Positions 1 to 9,028 are shown, numbered from the stretch's first letter. The stretch is DNA of 64,000 nucleotides from Qipengyuania gaetbuli (GCF_009827315.1 NZ_WTYF01000003.1:362708-426707); one strand, 5' to 3'. Notes: a model not told the origin generated them from the letters alone. A program made the numbers and translations.

Positions 1-38
1 AGGGCACGGTCGACCAGGCGCCCAAGATCGCGTTCTAG
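1..38 (+). CDS. Possible 3' end of an upstream gene (partial)
   Basis: The first 38 bases stay open in one frame and end in TAG at 36-38, giving a C-terminal peptide GTVDQAPKIAF. It could be the tail of a gene that begins outside the window. Nothing identifies the product, and so short an open stretch could be chance. Confidence 0.25.
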   Translation, partial: GTVDQAPKIAF

Positions 39-228
39 CCGGGCTCGACCCACCGCAGCACAGGCCCGAGACACCCCGGGAAAGGTTGCAATCGCAGGGT
101 AACATTTCACTTGCGATTCATGATGCACGAGATATATGCGCCGCTCCCGCTGCCCCAAGGGGACTTCCTAACCGCAAGGCAGCTTGTCGTTTCATGGTCC
201 GCAAGGACTGTTTAGGGGGTCCCTTGAG

Positions 229-1431
229 TTGCAGCATTTCCCTGACGCCTGGTCCGTAGTTCGCGCGCTCCGCCCGGACGAGCCGATCATTCTCAATCGC
301 CCGCACGCCGCAGCGCGTGCTGCCCGCTTCTTCGTCGAGAAGTTCCCGGGCAAGTCGCTCTATGCGGTCAAGGCGAATCCGTCGCCCGATCTCGTGCAGA
401 TCCTGTGGGACAACGGCATCACGCATTACGACGTCGCATCCATCGCCGAAGTGCGCATGGTGCGGCAGGCGCTGCCCGATGCGACGCTGTGCTTCATGCA
501 TCCGGTCAAGTCGCCCGGCGCGATCCGCGAGGCCTATTTCCAGCACGGCGTGAAGACCTTCAGCCTCGATTCGGTCGAGGAACTGGAGAAGATCGTCGAT
601 GCGACCCGCGGCGAAGACGGGGAACCGGCAGCCGACCTGCGGCTGTGCGTGCGCCTGCGCGTCTCGTCCGAACATGCCGCGCTCAGCCTCGCATCCAAGT
701 TCGGCTGCGACCTCACCGAAGCGCCTGCGCTGCTGCAGGAAACCCGCCAGTATGCCGACTGGCTGGGCGTGTGCTTCCACGTAGGTAGCCAGGCGATGAG
801 CCCGTTCGCCTATGTCCAGGCGCTCGACCGCACCCGTGCGGCCATTGCCGAAGCTTCGGTCGTTATCGACATGGTCGATGTCGGCGGCGGTTTCCCGAGC
901 GTCTATCCGGGCATGGAGCCTCCGCCGCTCGAAGACTACTTCACCATCATCCACCAGCACTTCTACGCGCTGCCGATCGCTTACAACGCCGAACTGTGGT
1001 GCGAGCCCGGCCGCGCGCTGTGCGCCGAATACAGCAGCCTGGTGGTGAAGGTCGAAAAGCGCCGCGGAGAGGAACTCTACATCAACGACGGTGCCTATGG
1101 CGCCCTGTTCGATGCCGCCCATGTCGACTGGAAATTCCCGGTCCGTGCGCTGGAAGAAGACCTGATCAAGCCGGCGACCGATTTCGCCTTCTACGGCCCG
1201 ACCTGCGACGATGCCGATTTCATGCCCGGTCCGTTTTCCCTGCCGGAAGACATCCAGGCCGGCGATTACATCGAGATCGGGATGCTGGGTGCCTATGGCG
1301 CGGCGATGAAGACCGATTTCAACGGCTTCGGCGCGGCCGAGCGTATCATCGTGACGGACGAGCCCATGGCGAGCCTTTACGACGGCAGCCGTGCACGTCC
1401 GGCAGCGGACAATGTCGTCAGCCTGCGCTGA
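229..1431 (+). CDS. Ornithine/lysine decarboxylase, fold type III PLP enzyme
   Basis: A PLP-dependent group IV decarboxylase that most likely turns ornithine into putrescine, the first step of polyamine synthesis. The protein is about 400 aa. The PLP lysine lies in YAVKANPSP near residue 48. HVGSQ, the phosphate-binding DVGGGFPS and CEPGRA follow in the expected order, and the C-terminal GPTCDDAD carries the cysteine and aspartate that act on substrate from the partner subunit of the dimer. The start is uncertain. TTG at 229 has AGGGGG at 214-219 and gives the usual N-terminus (QHFPDAWSVVRAL), while an in-frame TTG at 184 would add 15 residues. The gene ends just before a strong shared terminator. 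Ornithine against lysine preference cannot be settled by eye. Confidence 0.9.
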   Translation: MQHFPDAWSVVRALRPDEPIILNRPHAAARAARFFVEKFPGKSLYAVKANPSPDLVQILWDNGITHYDVASIAEVRMVRQALPDATLCFMHPVKSPGAIREAYFQHGVKTFSLDSVEELEKIVDATRGEDGEPAADLRLCVRLRVSSEHAALSLASKFGCDLTEAPALLQETRQYADWLGVCFHVGSQAMSPFAYVQALDRTRAAIAEASVVIDMVDVGGGFPSVYPGMEPPPLEDYFTIIHQHFYALPIAYNAELWCEPGRALCAEYSSLVVKVEKRRGEELYINDGAYGALFDAAHVDWKFPVRALEEDLIKPATDFAFYGPTCDDADFMPGPFSLPEDIQAGDYIEIGMLGAYGAAMKTDFNGFGAAERIIVTDEPMASLYDGSRARPAADNVVSLR

Positions 1432-1452
1432 CGTTAAGCGATAGCAAATGGA

Positions 1453-1486
1453 AAGGGCCGCGCGACCGGATAGTCGCGCGGCCCTT
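1453..1486. terminator. Bidirectional intrinsic terminator
   Basis: A perfect 13-bp stem (AAGGGCCGCGCGA at 1453-1465 with its complement at 1474-1486) closes an 8-base loop. It sits between the convergent decarboxylase and outer-membrane protein genes. The arms begin with AA and end with TT, so either strand gives a short U run. Confidence 0.75.
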
Positions 1487-1503
1487 CCTGTTTCTGCGCT
1501 ACC

Positions 1504-2271
1504 TTACTGGCCGAAACGGTAGAGGATTTGCGCACCGCCGCCGATGTCCGGGCTGCCATCGGCAAGGCCGGTGTAGGCATAGCCCTGCAGGCGCAGCGCA
1601 TCGCTCAGCTTCTGGGTCAGCGAACCGGTAACCTCGCTCCGATTGGGGGCAGTGGGCAAGGATCCGTCGCGCCAGTCGTAATCGAGCCCCACGGTAGTAT
1701 CGCCGAGCACGGCATAGGCGCCTGCTCCTGCCAGCCAGACGTCCTGCAAGGCGAATTCATCGCTGCTGCCGTTGAACCGGCGACCGCCGCGCACGGCTGC
1801 GCTGACATTGCCGAAGACCTGCAGCAGCTCGCCCTGCAGCGTAATGTCGGTCGTGCCCGTTCCCAGCGCCTTTTCGGTCGATGCGGTGGGCAGCTTTACC
1901 TTGCCGGTCACGTCGAAGAAGGTGCTGTCGGACACGCCGAGAGAATAGGTCGCCGCCACGATCACATCGCCGAGGCCGGAGCGGGAAGAAATCTCGGCGG
2001 CGTTGTTGTTGCCGCGCACGCCGCCATCGCCGGGGATGACGTCGGCGGGGCCGGTCACGTCGAGATAGGGGATGGTCACGCGAATGTTGAAGTCGCCCGA
2101 CTGGACCTTTGCCGTCACCGGAATGGCTAGGAAGTCGGTGTCGACGTCCTCGCCATAGTCGCCGGAAGAATAATCCACGCCGGCGGCGATCTGGACATAG
2201 TCCTGCGCGGCAACTGCCTGGGGTACTGCAAGTACGGTTAGCGCGAGCGGGCCCGCGATCATGCGTTTCAT
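1504..2271 (-). CDS. Outer-membrane beta-barrel protein, MetA-pathway/transporter-like
   Basis: A 255-aa exported protein. Residues 1-22 form a signal peptide with a VAAQ-type end, followed by alternating hydrophobic and polar strands typical of a beta-barrel and a C-terminal aromatic (YRFGQ). The run PYLDVTGPADVIPGDG resembles the putative outer-membrane transporter family first named for a phenol-degradation pathway (PF13557-like). Specific cargo is unknown. It is convergent with the decarboxylase across a shared hairpin and lies downstream of, and in the same direction as, the secreted protein at 2350-2775. Confidence 0.65.
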   Translation of the reverse strand: MKRMIAGPLALTVLAVPQAVAAQDYVQIAAGVDYSSGDYGEDVDTDFLAIPVTAKVQSGDFNIRVTIPYLDVTGPADVIPGDGGVRGNNNAAEISSRSGLGDVIVAATYSLGVSDSTFFDVTGKVKLPTASTEKALGTGTTDITLQGELLQVFGNVSAAVRGGRRFNGSSDEFALQDVWLAGAGAYAVLGDTTVGLDYDWRDGSLPTAPNRSEVTGSLTQKLSDALRLQGYAYTGLADGSPDIGGGAQILYRFGQ

Positions 2272-2349
2272 GTCGTTGTCTCTGTTCAGGCGGATCGAAA
2301 CCCGCCCCCGGCCTCCTGAACGACCGGGAGCGGGCCCTTTATCGGGCTG

Positions 2350-2775
2350 TCAGCCCCCGCGGCCAGGTCGCTCGGGGCGTTCCGGCTTTTCGGGCTTCTC
2401 GGGCTTTTCGGGACGTTCCGGCTTCTCCGGACGGTCTGCCTTGGCCACCCGCTCGGGCTTTTCGTGCGTCACGACCGCGCGCTCGCCGTCGGCCTTGGTA
2501 ATCGTGTGGATATTGCCCGAGGGCGTCTCCACGGCCTGGGTAAAGCCGATCTCGACCGTTTCGAACGTGGGGTTCCCGTTTTCGTCGAGAACGGGATTAC
2601 CTTCCTCGTCCAGCACTTCGCGTTGTTCGGTCAGTGCCTCGCGGGTGACGATGGCGCCATTGGGTTCCGCCGTTTCGGTTTCGGTTTCCGTGCCGCCCGC
2701 GTCCTGCGCGAAAGCAGGGGCGACGATGGCCATGGCCAGTGCGGTCGGCATTGCGACCAGATTCAGTTTTTTCAT
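2350..2775 (-). CDS. Secreted hypothetical protein with Pro/Glu/Lys repeat tail
   Basis: A 141-aa exported protein of unknown function. The ATG at 2775 is preceded by GGAGGG with a 6-base gap; an in-frame TTG two codons upstream is less likely. Residues 1-24 form a signal peptide (KKLNLV...APAFAQ). A Thr/Glu-rich stretch comes next, then a middle part with DEEGNPVLDENGNP, and finally about 30 residues built from EKPERPEKP-type repeats ending in RPGRGG. The charged, proline-rich tail suggests an extended wall- or envelope-spanning segment. No enzyme motif is visible. Confidence 0.6.
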   Translation of the reverse strand: MKKLNLVAMPTALAMAIVAPAFAQDAGGTETETETAEPNGAIVTREALTEQREVLDEEGNPVLDENGNPTFETVEIGFTQAVETPSGNIHTITKADGERAVVTHEKPERVAKADRPEKPERPEKPEKPEKPERPERPGRGG

Positions 2776-2958
2776 TTGCAACCCTCCATCAAGCAGGAAC
2801 GCACACCGAGTGCGTCCTGTCTGGGTGGGCGAACGAACTTAATTTCGCGCCAAGAGGCAAGGTTAGTCCGACAGGGCGAACGGCGTTTGCGCCCGACCGC
2901 AAAGCGGCGGGCCTGCGGTCGTATCGATAGTTAAAACCAGCCTGCGGGCCTGCAGGAA

Positions 2959-3654
2959 TCAGTCTTCGAAACCCACGAAGCGCGCCGCCTCGCTCACCTC
3001 GCGGCGGGTAATCTTTACAGGGTTTGCGGGGAAGTCGGGATCGGGCCAGCCCATGGCGACCGCCTTCATGATCACCTGGTCGTCGGGGATGCTGGCATGT
3101 TCGCGCACGACCGGGCTTTGCATGATGCCCTGCGAATTGATCACGCAGCCGAGACCCCGGCTCCACGCGGCATTGACCAGCGCGGTGGTCACGGCGCCGC
3201 AGTCGAAAGCCGTGTCGTCGCTGTCCGAAAGCTCCTTGTCATAGGTCACGATGACGCAGACGGGGGCATCGAACTGTCGAAATCCGCGCAGCACCCAGTC
3301 CTGTCGCTTCTCCTTGTCGTCGCGCTCGATGCCCATCGCCTCGAACAGCTGGATTGCGCAGCCGATCTGCCGTTCGCGGTGGACGCCTTCGAACGGATGA
3401 CCGCGGCGGAATTCACGGCTGTCGGGCACGCCGGCCAGGATGTTCTCGGTATTGCCCTTGCGAATGCGATCGAGCGGTTCGCCGGTAATGACGTGGAAGT
3501 GATAAGGCTGCGTATTCATCGAGGAGGGTGAGCGCATCGCCAGTTCGAGCACTTCCTCGATCAACGCACGCGGGACCGGTTTGTCGAGATATCCGCGGAT
3601 CGAACGGCGGCCGTGCACCACCTCTGCGAAAGTCTGTTCCGGATTGCCGCTCAT
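2959..3654 (-). CDS. Nitroreductase family protein
   Basis: A 231-aa FMN-dependent NAD(P)H oxidoreductase of the nitroreductase fold. It carries the N-terminal RRSIRGYLDKPVP and MRSPSSMNTQPYHF FMN-binding signatures, and later DCGAVTTALVNAA and GLGCVINSQG. The ATG at 3654 has GGAGG six bases upstream, so the 18 extra in-frame codons further upstream are probably untranslated. The physiological substrate (quinone, nitro compound or other) cannot be read from sequence. It is a single gene with no operon partner on its strand nearby. Confidence 0.85.
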   Translation of the reverse strand: MSGNPEQTFAEVVHGRRSIRGYLDKPVPRALIEEVLELAMRSPSSMNTQPYHFHVITGEPLDRIRKGNTENILAGVPDSREFRRGHPFEGVHRERQIGCAIQLFEAMGIERDDKEKRQDWVLRGFRQFDAPVCVIVTYDKELSDSDDTAFDCGAVTTALVNAAWSRGLGCVINSQGIMQSPVVREHASIPDDQVIMKAVAMGWPDPDFPANPVKITRREVSEAARFVGFED

Positions 3655-3725
3655 GATTCCTCCTGCTCTCTCGGTCAGGAGTGCTAGCCCAAGCTTTGCC
3701 GGAGGCAAAATCCCTTACGGCACGG

Positions 3726-4003
3726 TCATGCATCGACCCACTTGCGCGCGGATTCGCGGCGGTGGGGGCACCCCGGCCAGCAGCAGGGGCGCTTCTTGCC
3801 GTCGAGCACTTCCTCGCGAAGGCGCGTGCGGCGCTTTTGCCTTGTGGCCTCCTGCTTGGCGGAGATGGTCCAGCAGATCCACTCGTTCCGCGCGAGCGGG
3901 GTCAGGGCCTGCCATTTGCCCGAAAGCGCTGCATCGCCATCGAGCATGGCCTGGAGCTCGGGAGGGTGGGGTGGCGAAAGTCCGGATCGGCAGCTTTCGC
4001 CAT
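3726..4003 (-). pseudogene. YdeI/OmpD-associated-like gene, apparently frameshifted
   Basis: The 73-aa open frame from 3947 down to 3726 contains the YdeI/OmpD-type signature: an ALTPLARNEWICW helix, then SAKQEATRQKRRTRL and LDGKKRP. It ends in an unusual Cys-rich CCWPGCPHR. A better start is the ATG at 4003, four bases after the hemA stop, but that frame (MAKAADPDFRHPTLP) leaves the YdeI frame near 3956-3961 and then stops. One missing G there would join the two into a coherent protein of about 90 aa (TLPELQAMLDGD). Either the gene is broken or the sequence has an error. Function in this family is poorly known. Confidence 0.5.
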
Positions 4004-4007
4004 CGGA

Positions 4008-5228
4008 TCACGCGGCCTTACGCAGTTCCAGTTCCATGCGGTCCCAGATTTCGACCAGCGCGCCCACCAGCTCGTCCATCATGGCTTCGGTATGGGCAGG
4101 GCCGGGCGTGAAGCGCAAACGTTCCGTACCGCGCGGGACGGTGGGGAAGTTGATCGGCTGCACATAGACGCCGTATTCGGCGAGCAGGATGTCGCTGATC
4201 TTCTTGGCGCGCACCGGATCGCCCACCATCAGCGGGACGATGTGGGTGACGCTGTCCATGACCGGCAGGCCGGCCTCGCGCATCTTCGCTTTCAGATAGG
4301 CTGCGGCAGCCTGCTGGGCGTCGCGCTCGACGCTCGATCCTTTGAGGTGGCGAACGGCGGCCAGCACGCCTGCGACCAGCACGGGGCTGAGCGAGGTCGT
4401 GAAGATGAAGCCGGGCGCATAGGAACGGATGCAGTCGATCACGCGCGTATCGGCAGCGATATAGCCGCCCATCACGCCGAATGCCTTGCCCAGCGTGCCT
4501 TCGATGATGTCTACACGGTGCGCCGCTTCGTCGCGTTCGGTAATGCCGCCGCCGCGTGCGCCGTACATGCCGACCGCGTGGACTTCGTCGATGTAGGTCA
4601 GCGCGTTGTACTTTTCAGCGAGGTCGCAGATCGCGTGGATCGGGGCCACGTCGCCGTCCATCGAATAAACGCTTTCGAAGGCGATCAGCTTGGGCGTGTC
4701 GGGATGTTCCGCCTCGAGCAGTTCCTCGAGGTGGGCGAGGTCGTTGTGGCGGAAGACGCGCTTCTCGCAGCCCGAATTGCGGATGCCGGCGATCATGCTG
4801 GCGTGGTTCAACTCGTCGGAAAAGATCACGCAGCCGGGCAGCAGCTTGGCAAGCGTCGACAGCGTCGCGTCGTTGGAGACGTAGCCGCTGGTGAAGAGCA
4901 GGGCACCATCCTTGCCGTGCAGATCGGCCAGTTCGCGTTCCAGCTGGATGTGAAGGTGCGTGTTGCCGCCGATATTGCGGGTGCCGCCCGAACCTGCGCC
5001 CACGTCGTGCAGCGCCTCTTCCATCGCCTCGATCACCTTGGGGTGCTGGCCCATGGCGAGATAGTCGTTCGAACACCACACGGTGATCGGCTTGGGACCG
5101 TTGTGACCGTGGAAGCAACGCGCGTTGGGGAAGGCCCCCTTGTTGCGCAGGATGTCGATGAACACGCGGTAGCGGCCTTCCGAATGAAGGCGGTCGATCG
5201 CTTCGTCGAAGATCTGGTCGTAATTCAC
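4008..5228 (-). CDS. hemA: 5-aminolevulinate synthase
   Basis: This enzyme condenses glycine and succinyl-CoA to 5-aminolevulinate, the first step of the C4 (Shemin) route to haem and, where present, bacteriochlorophyll. The 406-aa length is typical. It is an alpha-oxoamine synthase with [13 protein letters not shown] near the N-terminus, the glycine-rich [15 protein letters not shown], the [10 protein letters not shown] aspartate that contacts PLP, and [14 protein letters not shown] with the Schiff-base lysine. The C4 pathway points to an alphaproteobacterium. A YdeI-like reading frame begins four bases after its stop, suggesting translational coupling. Confidence 0.97.
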   Translation of the reverse strand: MNYDQIFDEAIDRLHSEGRYRVFIDILRNKGAFPNARCFHGHNGPKPITVWCSNDYLAMGQHPKVIEAMEEALHDVGAGSGGTRNIGGNTHLHIQLERELADLHGKDGALLFTSGYVSNDATLSTLAKLLPGCVIFSDELNHASMIAGIRNSGCEKRVFRHNDLAHLEELLEAEHPDTPKLIAFESVYSMDGDVAPIHAICDLAEKYNALTYIDEVHAVGMYGARGGGITERDEAAHRVDIIEGTLGKAFGVMGGYIAADTRVIDCIRSYAPGFIFTTSLSPVLVAGVLAAVRHLKGSSVERDAQQAAAAYLKAKMREAGLPVMDSVTHIVPLMVGDPVRAKKISDILLAEYGVYVQPINFPTVPRGTERLRFTPGPAHTEAMMDELVGALVEIWDRMELELRKAA

Positions 5229-5334
5229 GCGGCAAGGGGCCCGTCAGCGCCGCCACGGCGGCCATACATGGGCCGTCACATAAGCGAACGGGGCGGCTTT
5301 CGCCACCGCGATCTTTGCGAACGATTCGCAAGGA

Positions 5335-6129
5335 TTAGAAGCGTTCGAGGCGCTCGATACCGTGCTGGGCGAAGGTGGAGGCGAGCCGCTCGAAATCGGC
5401 CAGATCGCCGGTGGTCACGGCAAGGCCCGGCTCGGCGCGGGTGAAGGGCTGCCCTTCGACGAGATGCGCGATCCGGCGCGCGATACCTGCGGCGCCGTGG
5501 ACGAAGGTCACGTCCTGCCCGAACGCCTCGCGCAGTTCCGGCTCCAGAAGCGGGAAGTGGGTGCAGGCGAGTACCACCGTGTCCATGTTCTCGCCGCCCG
5601 GCTGGAGGACGAGGCCGGACGCGGCGCGCGCGACATCGTCCACGCTGATCGTCTCGCCGCGAAGCTTCGCCTCGCCCAGCGCCACGAGGTCGTTCGCGCC
5701 GTAGCGCAGCAGCACCTTGTCGCTGGCAAATTCCCGCTCGAGATCGTCGACATAGCGCTGGCGCACAGTCGCTTGCGTGCCGAGCAGGCCGATCGTGCCG
5801 GTCTTCGTAACCGCTGCGGCGGGCTTGATCGCGGGAACGGTGCCGACGATGGGCGTTTCCAGCACCTCGCGGACCATGCCGAGCGCAATCGTGCTGGCGG
5901 TGTTGCAGGCGATGCAGATGAGGCGCGGCTGGTAGCGTTCCGCCATGCGCCCCAGAAGCCCGGCGACCCGCGCGGCGACCTCCGCCTCGCTTTTCGCGCC
6001 ATAGGGCAGGCCGGCCATGTCGGCGGCGTAGATGACCGGCGCATCGGGCAGCAGCTTGCGCATTTCGGCAAGGACGGTGAGCCCGCCTACGCCGGAATCG
6101 AACAGCAGGATCGGGGAAGAAGCGTCCAA
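5335..6129 (-). CDS. murI: Glutamate racemase
   Basis: It interconverts L- and D-glutamate to supply D-Glu for peptidoglycan. The 264-aa protein has FDSGVGGLTVL at the N-terminus, the first catalytic cysteine in ACNTAS and the second in ACTHFP, and PYGAKS in between. The start is taken as TTG at 6129 with AGGGGA about nine bases upstream; the frame stays open much further upstream, but that part is antisense to plsY. It is divergent from plsY across a gap of about 115 bp. Confidence 0.95.
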   Translation of the reverse strand: MDASSPILLFDSGVGGLTVLAEMRKLLPDAPVIYAADMAGLPYGAKSEAEVAARVAGLLGRMAERYQPRLICIACNTASTIALGMVREVLETPIVGTVPAIKPAAAVTKTGTIGLLGTQATVRQRYVDDLEREFASDKVLLRYGANDLVALGEAKLRGETISVDDVARAASGLVLQPGGENMDTVVLACTHFPLLEPELREAFGQDVTFVHGAAGIARRIAHLVEGQPFTRAEPGLAVTTGDLADFERLASTFAQHGIERLERF

Positions 6130-6243
6130 AATCGATAGTCCCCTGGCCCCGGCGCTTGTCGAAGGGGCGCGTTTCACATTAGGGCGGTAGAGGTAGAGGG
6201 GCGCAGGCTGCAAGCCAAGTCCCGACAGTCGCGGGGAAAAGCA

Positions 6244-6843
6244 GTGCCGACCGAACTCACCATCAATGTCCTCTGGGCCGCCCTGTTGGGCTACGGCTTC
6301 GGTTCCATCCCCTTCGGCCTGATCCTGGCCAAGCTGGCGGGCAAGGGCGATATCCGGACCATCGGCAGCGGCAATATCGGCGCCACGAACGTCCTGCGCA
6401 CCGGCAGCAAGGGGCTGGCTGCGGCAACGCTGCTGCTCGACCTCGCCAAGGGTTTCGTCCCCGTCTGGCTGGCGGGAATGTGGTTCTGGCAGGACATGGG
6501 CTGGACCGCGCTGTTCGCGGTGATCGGCCATGCCTTTCCCGTCTGGCTGGGCTTCAAGGGCGGCAAGGGCGTGGCGACCAACGCGGGCGTCAGCTTCGCG
6601 CTCGCCTGGCCGATCGGGCTGGCCTACGCCGTGGTCTGGATCGGCATGCTTGCGATCACTCGCATCAGCTCGCTTGCCGGGATGAGCGCGGTGGTCGCCG
6701 CTGCCGTCGCCGCCTTTGCGCTCGGCGTTCCCACCTTCGCCAAGGTGCTGGCGGTGATCGCCGTGCTGGTCATCTGGCTGCATCGCGAGAACATCCGGCG
6801 CCTCGTCGCAGGGACCGAGCCCAAGGTCGGCTCCAAGGGGTGA
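6244..6843 (+). CDS. plsY: Glycerol-3-phosphate acyltransferase PlsY
   Basis: An integral membrane enzyme that transfers acyl groups from acyl-phosphate to glycerol 3-phosphate, making lysophosphatidic acid for phospholipid synthesis. The 199-aa protein starts at GTG 6244. Visible motifs are GSIPFG in the first membrane segment, the phosphate-binding GSGNIGATN, and GHAFPVWLGFKGGKGVAT with the conserved lysines. Several hydrophobic segments follow. Its stop overlaps the GTG start of dprA (GTGA), so the two genes are translationally coupled. Confidence 0.96.
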   Translation: MPTELTINVLWAALLGYGFGSIPFGLILAKLAGKGDIRTIGSGNIGATNVLRTGSKGLAAATLLLDLAKGFVPVWLAGMWFWQDMGWTALFAVIGHAFPVWLGFKGGKGVATNAGVSFALAWPIGLAYAVVWIGMLAITRISSLAGMSAVVAAAVAAFALGVPTFAKVLAVIAVLVIWLHRENIRRLVAGTEPKVGSKG

Positions 6844-7955
6844 ACGAACTCGCCCGGCCGCCAGCGGCATCGCTCACGCAGGAAGAGGCTTTCGCGCGCA
6901 TCCGGCTGCTGCGCTCGCCCAATATCGGTCCGGTCAGTTATGCCATGTTGCTGGCGCGGTTCGGCACGGCCGTCGCCGCGCTCGATGCCCTGCCGGACCT
7001 CGGCAAGCGCGGGGGGCGCCAGTACCGCGCCGCGCCCGCAGACCGGATCGAGCGCGAGGTCGATGCCGTCAGGCGGGCAGGGGCCAAGTACCTCTTCCAC
7101 GACCAGCCCGATTTTCCTGCGCTGCTGGCCGAGGTGGACGGTGCGCCGCCGATCCTGACCTATCGCGGCGACCTGTCGCTGGCCTCTGCACCCTGCGTTG
7201 CCCTGGTCGGCGCGCGCAACGCCAGCGCGGCTGCGGTGAAGCTGGCCCGCGAATTCGGGAAGGGCCTTGCCGAGGCAGGCTTCACCGTTGTTTCCGGCCT
7301 TGCCCGGGGCATAGACGGCGCGGCGCACGAGGGAGCCTTCCCGCGCACCATCGGGGTCATCGCCAGCGGTATCGACATCGCCTATCCGCCGCAGCACGAG
7401 GCCTTGCAGGAGCGGATCGCGAGCGAGGGCCTGCTGATCGCGGAACAGCCCCCCGGCACCGAACCGCGCGGCAGCCACTTCCCCAGCCGCAACCGCATCA
7501 TTGCAGGGTTGGCCAGCGGCACGCTAGTGGTCGAGGCGGCGGTCAAGTCCGGCAGCCTGATCACGGCGCGGCTGGCGGGCGAGGCGGGGCGCGAGGTCAT
7601 GGCAATCCCCGGCTCCCCGCTCGAAGCGCGCAGCCACGGCTGCAATCACCTGATCCGCGAAGGCGCGGTGCTGGTGCAGTCGCCAGAGGACGTGGTGGAA
7701 CTGCTCACGGGCTTCGACGGCACCCCGCGCTCGACCTTCCGCGAGCCGGTGTCGCAATTCGATTTCGAACCGGGCGAAATGGCCGAGGCGCAGCCGGCAG
7801 ACATCGCCGCGCTGCTGACGACCGCGCCGGTCGCTATCGATGAACTCATCCGCCAGTCAGGCGAAAGTGCGGCGGCAGTGCAATTGGCGCTGTTGGAACT
7901 GGAGATTGCCGGTCGGCTGGAGCGGCATGCGGCAGGCCGGGTGAGTTTGGCCTGA
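6840..7955 (+). CDS. dprA: DNA-processing protein DprA/Smf
   Basis: It binds incoming single-stranded DNA and loads RecA during natural transformation. The 371-aa product starts at GTG 6840, overlapping the plsY stop. A helix-hairpin region (NIGPVSYAMLLARFG) precedes the Rossmann-like core with VALVGARNAS, VVSGLARGIDGAAHEGA, EQPPGTEPRGSHFPSRNRII and the SGSLITARLAGE run. A C-terminal winged-helix (DprA_WH-like) domain ends the protein. In many alphaproteobacteria topA follows directly; here two reverse-strand genes and repeat copies intervene. Confidence 0.96.
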   Translation: MNELARPPAASLTQEEAFARIRLLRSPNIGPVSYAMLLARFGTAVAALDALPDLGKRGGRQYRAAPADRIEREVDAVRRAGAKYLFHDQPDFPALLAEVDGAPPILTYRGDLSLASAPCVALVGARNASAAAVKLAREFGKGLAEAGFTVVSGLARGIDGAAHEGAFPRTIGVIASGIDIAYPPQHEALQERIASEGLLIAEQPPGTEPRGSHFPSRNRIIAGLASGTLVVEAAVKSGSLITARLAGEAGREVMAIPGSPLEARSHGCNHLIREGAVLVQSPEDVVELLTGFDGTPRSTFREPVSQFDFEPGEMAEAQPADIAALLTTAPVAIDELIRQSGESAAAVQLALLELEIAGRLERHAAGRVSLA

Positions 7956-7973
7956 CGTCAGCAATTGGGGTGG

Positions 7974-8354
7974 CTAGCTGCCGTTCGGTTCCAGCCGCCA
8001 ATTCTTTGGTAAATCGGCGAAATAACCCCATGATTGCCAGGAATTTTCGCTGCCAGATGGTCGGCTCGACAACCGCCACTCTGGCGGGTCGGGAAAGCCA
8101 TGCCACGCCAGCTGCATCAGCAACAGGTCTTCGCCATTTTCCGTGGCATAATACTCGACATCGTATCCTGTCAGCTTTTCTCTTTCGATACCAAACACCG
8201 ACGATCCAGCTTGTCTTATCGATGCCCAGCGAATGGGCTTTGTCGCTCTTTCTAGAAAACCGGCGAGTTGGGCGTCCGCTATTTCGTCGGAAGCGTCCCA
8301 TGGGTCAGCTTCCCAATCGTTTGCAGCGGAATTCATACGGTCGTCTTGCGACAT
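7974..8354 (-). CDS. Hypothetical acidic protein in the dprA-topA islet
   Basis: A 126-aa acidic, Trp-rich soluble protein with no signal peptide or membrane segment. Recognisable runs include WEADPWDASDEIADAQLAGFLERATKPIRW near the N-terminus (read in two parts) and a C-terminal half with WHGFPDPPEW. I do not recognise the family. It is convergent with dprA with only 18 bp between stops, and a copy of the dispersed repeat lies about 40 bp upstream of its start. Its base composition looks lower in GC than dprA and topA, consistent with acquisition. Confidence 0.6.
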   Translation of the reverse strand: MSQDDRMNSAANDWEADPWDASDEIADAQLAGFLERATKPIRWASIRQAGSSVFGIEREKLTGYDVEYYATENGEDLLLMQLAWHGFPDPPEWRLSSRPSGSENSWQSWGYFADLPKNWRLEPNGS

Positions 8355-8391
8355 TCATGCCTCCTGTCTGACACTAATTCGCCACTCGAAC

Positions 8392-8482
8392 GTCCGCAAT
8401 CGGGTCGTTAGCTGACTGTCGGCTCCTGTCACATCGATAACTCGGAAAATCCTTCATGAACTGGGGTGGGAATCTGCCGTCA
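8392..8482 (-). repeat. Dispersed repeat of about 90 bp, copy L1 (inverted relative to right-end copies)
   Basis: Read on the minus strand this contains the landmarks of the right-end copies: a CCCACCCC block, then CCGAGTTATCGATGTGACAGGAG, then GCTAACGACCCGATTGCGGAC at the 3' end (written here in separate blocks). It lies between the two islet genes and touches the stop codon of the upstream one (8480-8482). Same family as the copies at 62084, 62397, 62784, 63195 and 63925. Confidence 0.8.
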
Positions 8483-9028
8483 GAGTTCAACCGATCCAGC
8501 TAACACCTTTGTGCGATCCACTTGTGGGAATACCCCTATTGCCTCTGCAATTATTCGACGCCCTTCAACGGTCTCGGGCGTTTCGCATTGGGGATCGAGC
8601 ACGGTCAAAGCGGACTTTTCGCCACTTTCAAATCCCACGTAGTATTCGATAGCAGGATGAAGCCGTTCGGGGCATCCGGGCATGGAAGTAAAGAGGTCTT
8701 GTGCGTTGTCGGAACGAAGACGCGCTAAACTTCGACGTAATCGATTGGCGGTAATGGGGAGAAGCTTGCCGTCAGCGCGACTGAGAGTTTCTGGTGGGGT
8801 TTCGTTCCGGTATCCGATGATCTCAATCTGGTAGGAGTTGTCGGGGTGAATTAAGACATTGAGGGTCCTTGAGGGAGACTCCTCGCTTTCCACCTCGAAG
8901 TTCCAACCGAAGCCTACATCGGCCTGAGCGAGCCGCTCATCGCTCCAGACTTCCTCGCCTAGCAAGTTTTGGTCAGAGCATCCGGCCGCGCCAAGAGCGA
9001 GAATCGCAAGGAAAAAAGCGGGTCGCAT
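8480..9028 (-). CDS. Putative lipoprotein in the dprA-topA islet
   Basis: A 182-aa predicted lipoprotein of unknown function. The ATG at 9028 opens a type II signal peptide (MRPAFFLAILALGAAGC) with lipobox LGAAGC and Cys at residue 17. The mature part is acidic and has two further cysteines (MPGCPERLHP, LDPQCETPE) that could form a disulfide in the periplasm. The frame is open 18 codons further upstream, but the signal peptide decides the start. It runs opposite to dprA and topA and is bracketed by two copies of the dispersed repeat. Confidence 0.65.
   Translation of the reverse strand: MRPAFFLAILALGAAGCSDQNLLGEEVWSDERLAQADVGFGWNFEVESEESPSRTLNVLIHPDNSYQIEIIGYRNETPPETLSRADGKLLPITANRLRRSLARLRSDNAQDLFTSMPGCPERLHPAIEYYVGFESGEKSALTVLDPQCETPETVEGRRIIAEAIGVFPQVDRTKVLAGSVEL

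Noticed and set aside
3681..5444. Long plus-strand open frame (587 codons)
   Set aside because: It is antisense to hemA and part of murI, has no family features, and arises from the GC-rich codon usage of the real genes.
6130..6870. N-terminal extension of murI by about 245 codons
   Set aside because: The upstream part is antisense to plsY and adds nothing to a complete glutamate racemase; a TTG at 6129 with a ribosome site gives the normal length.
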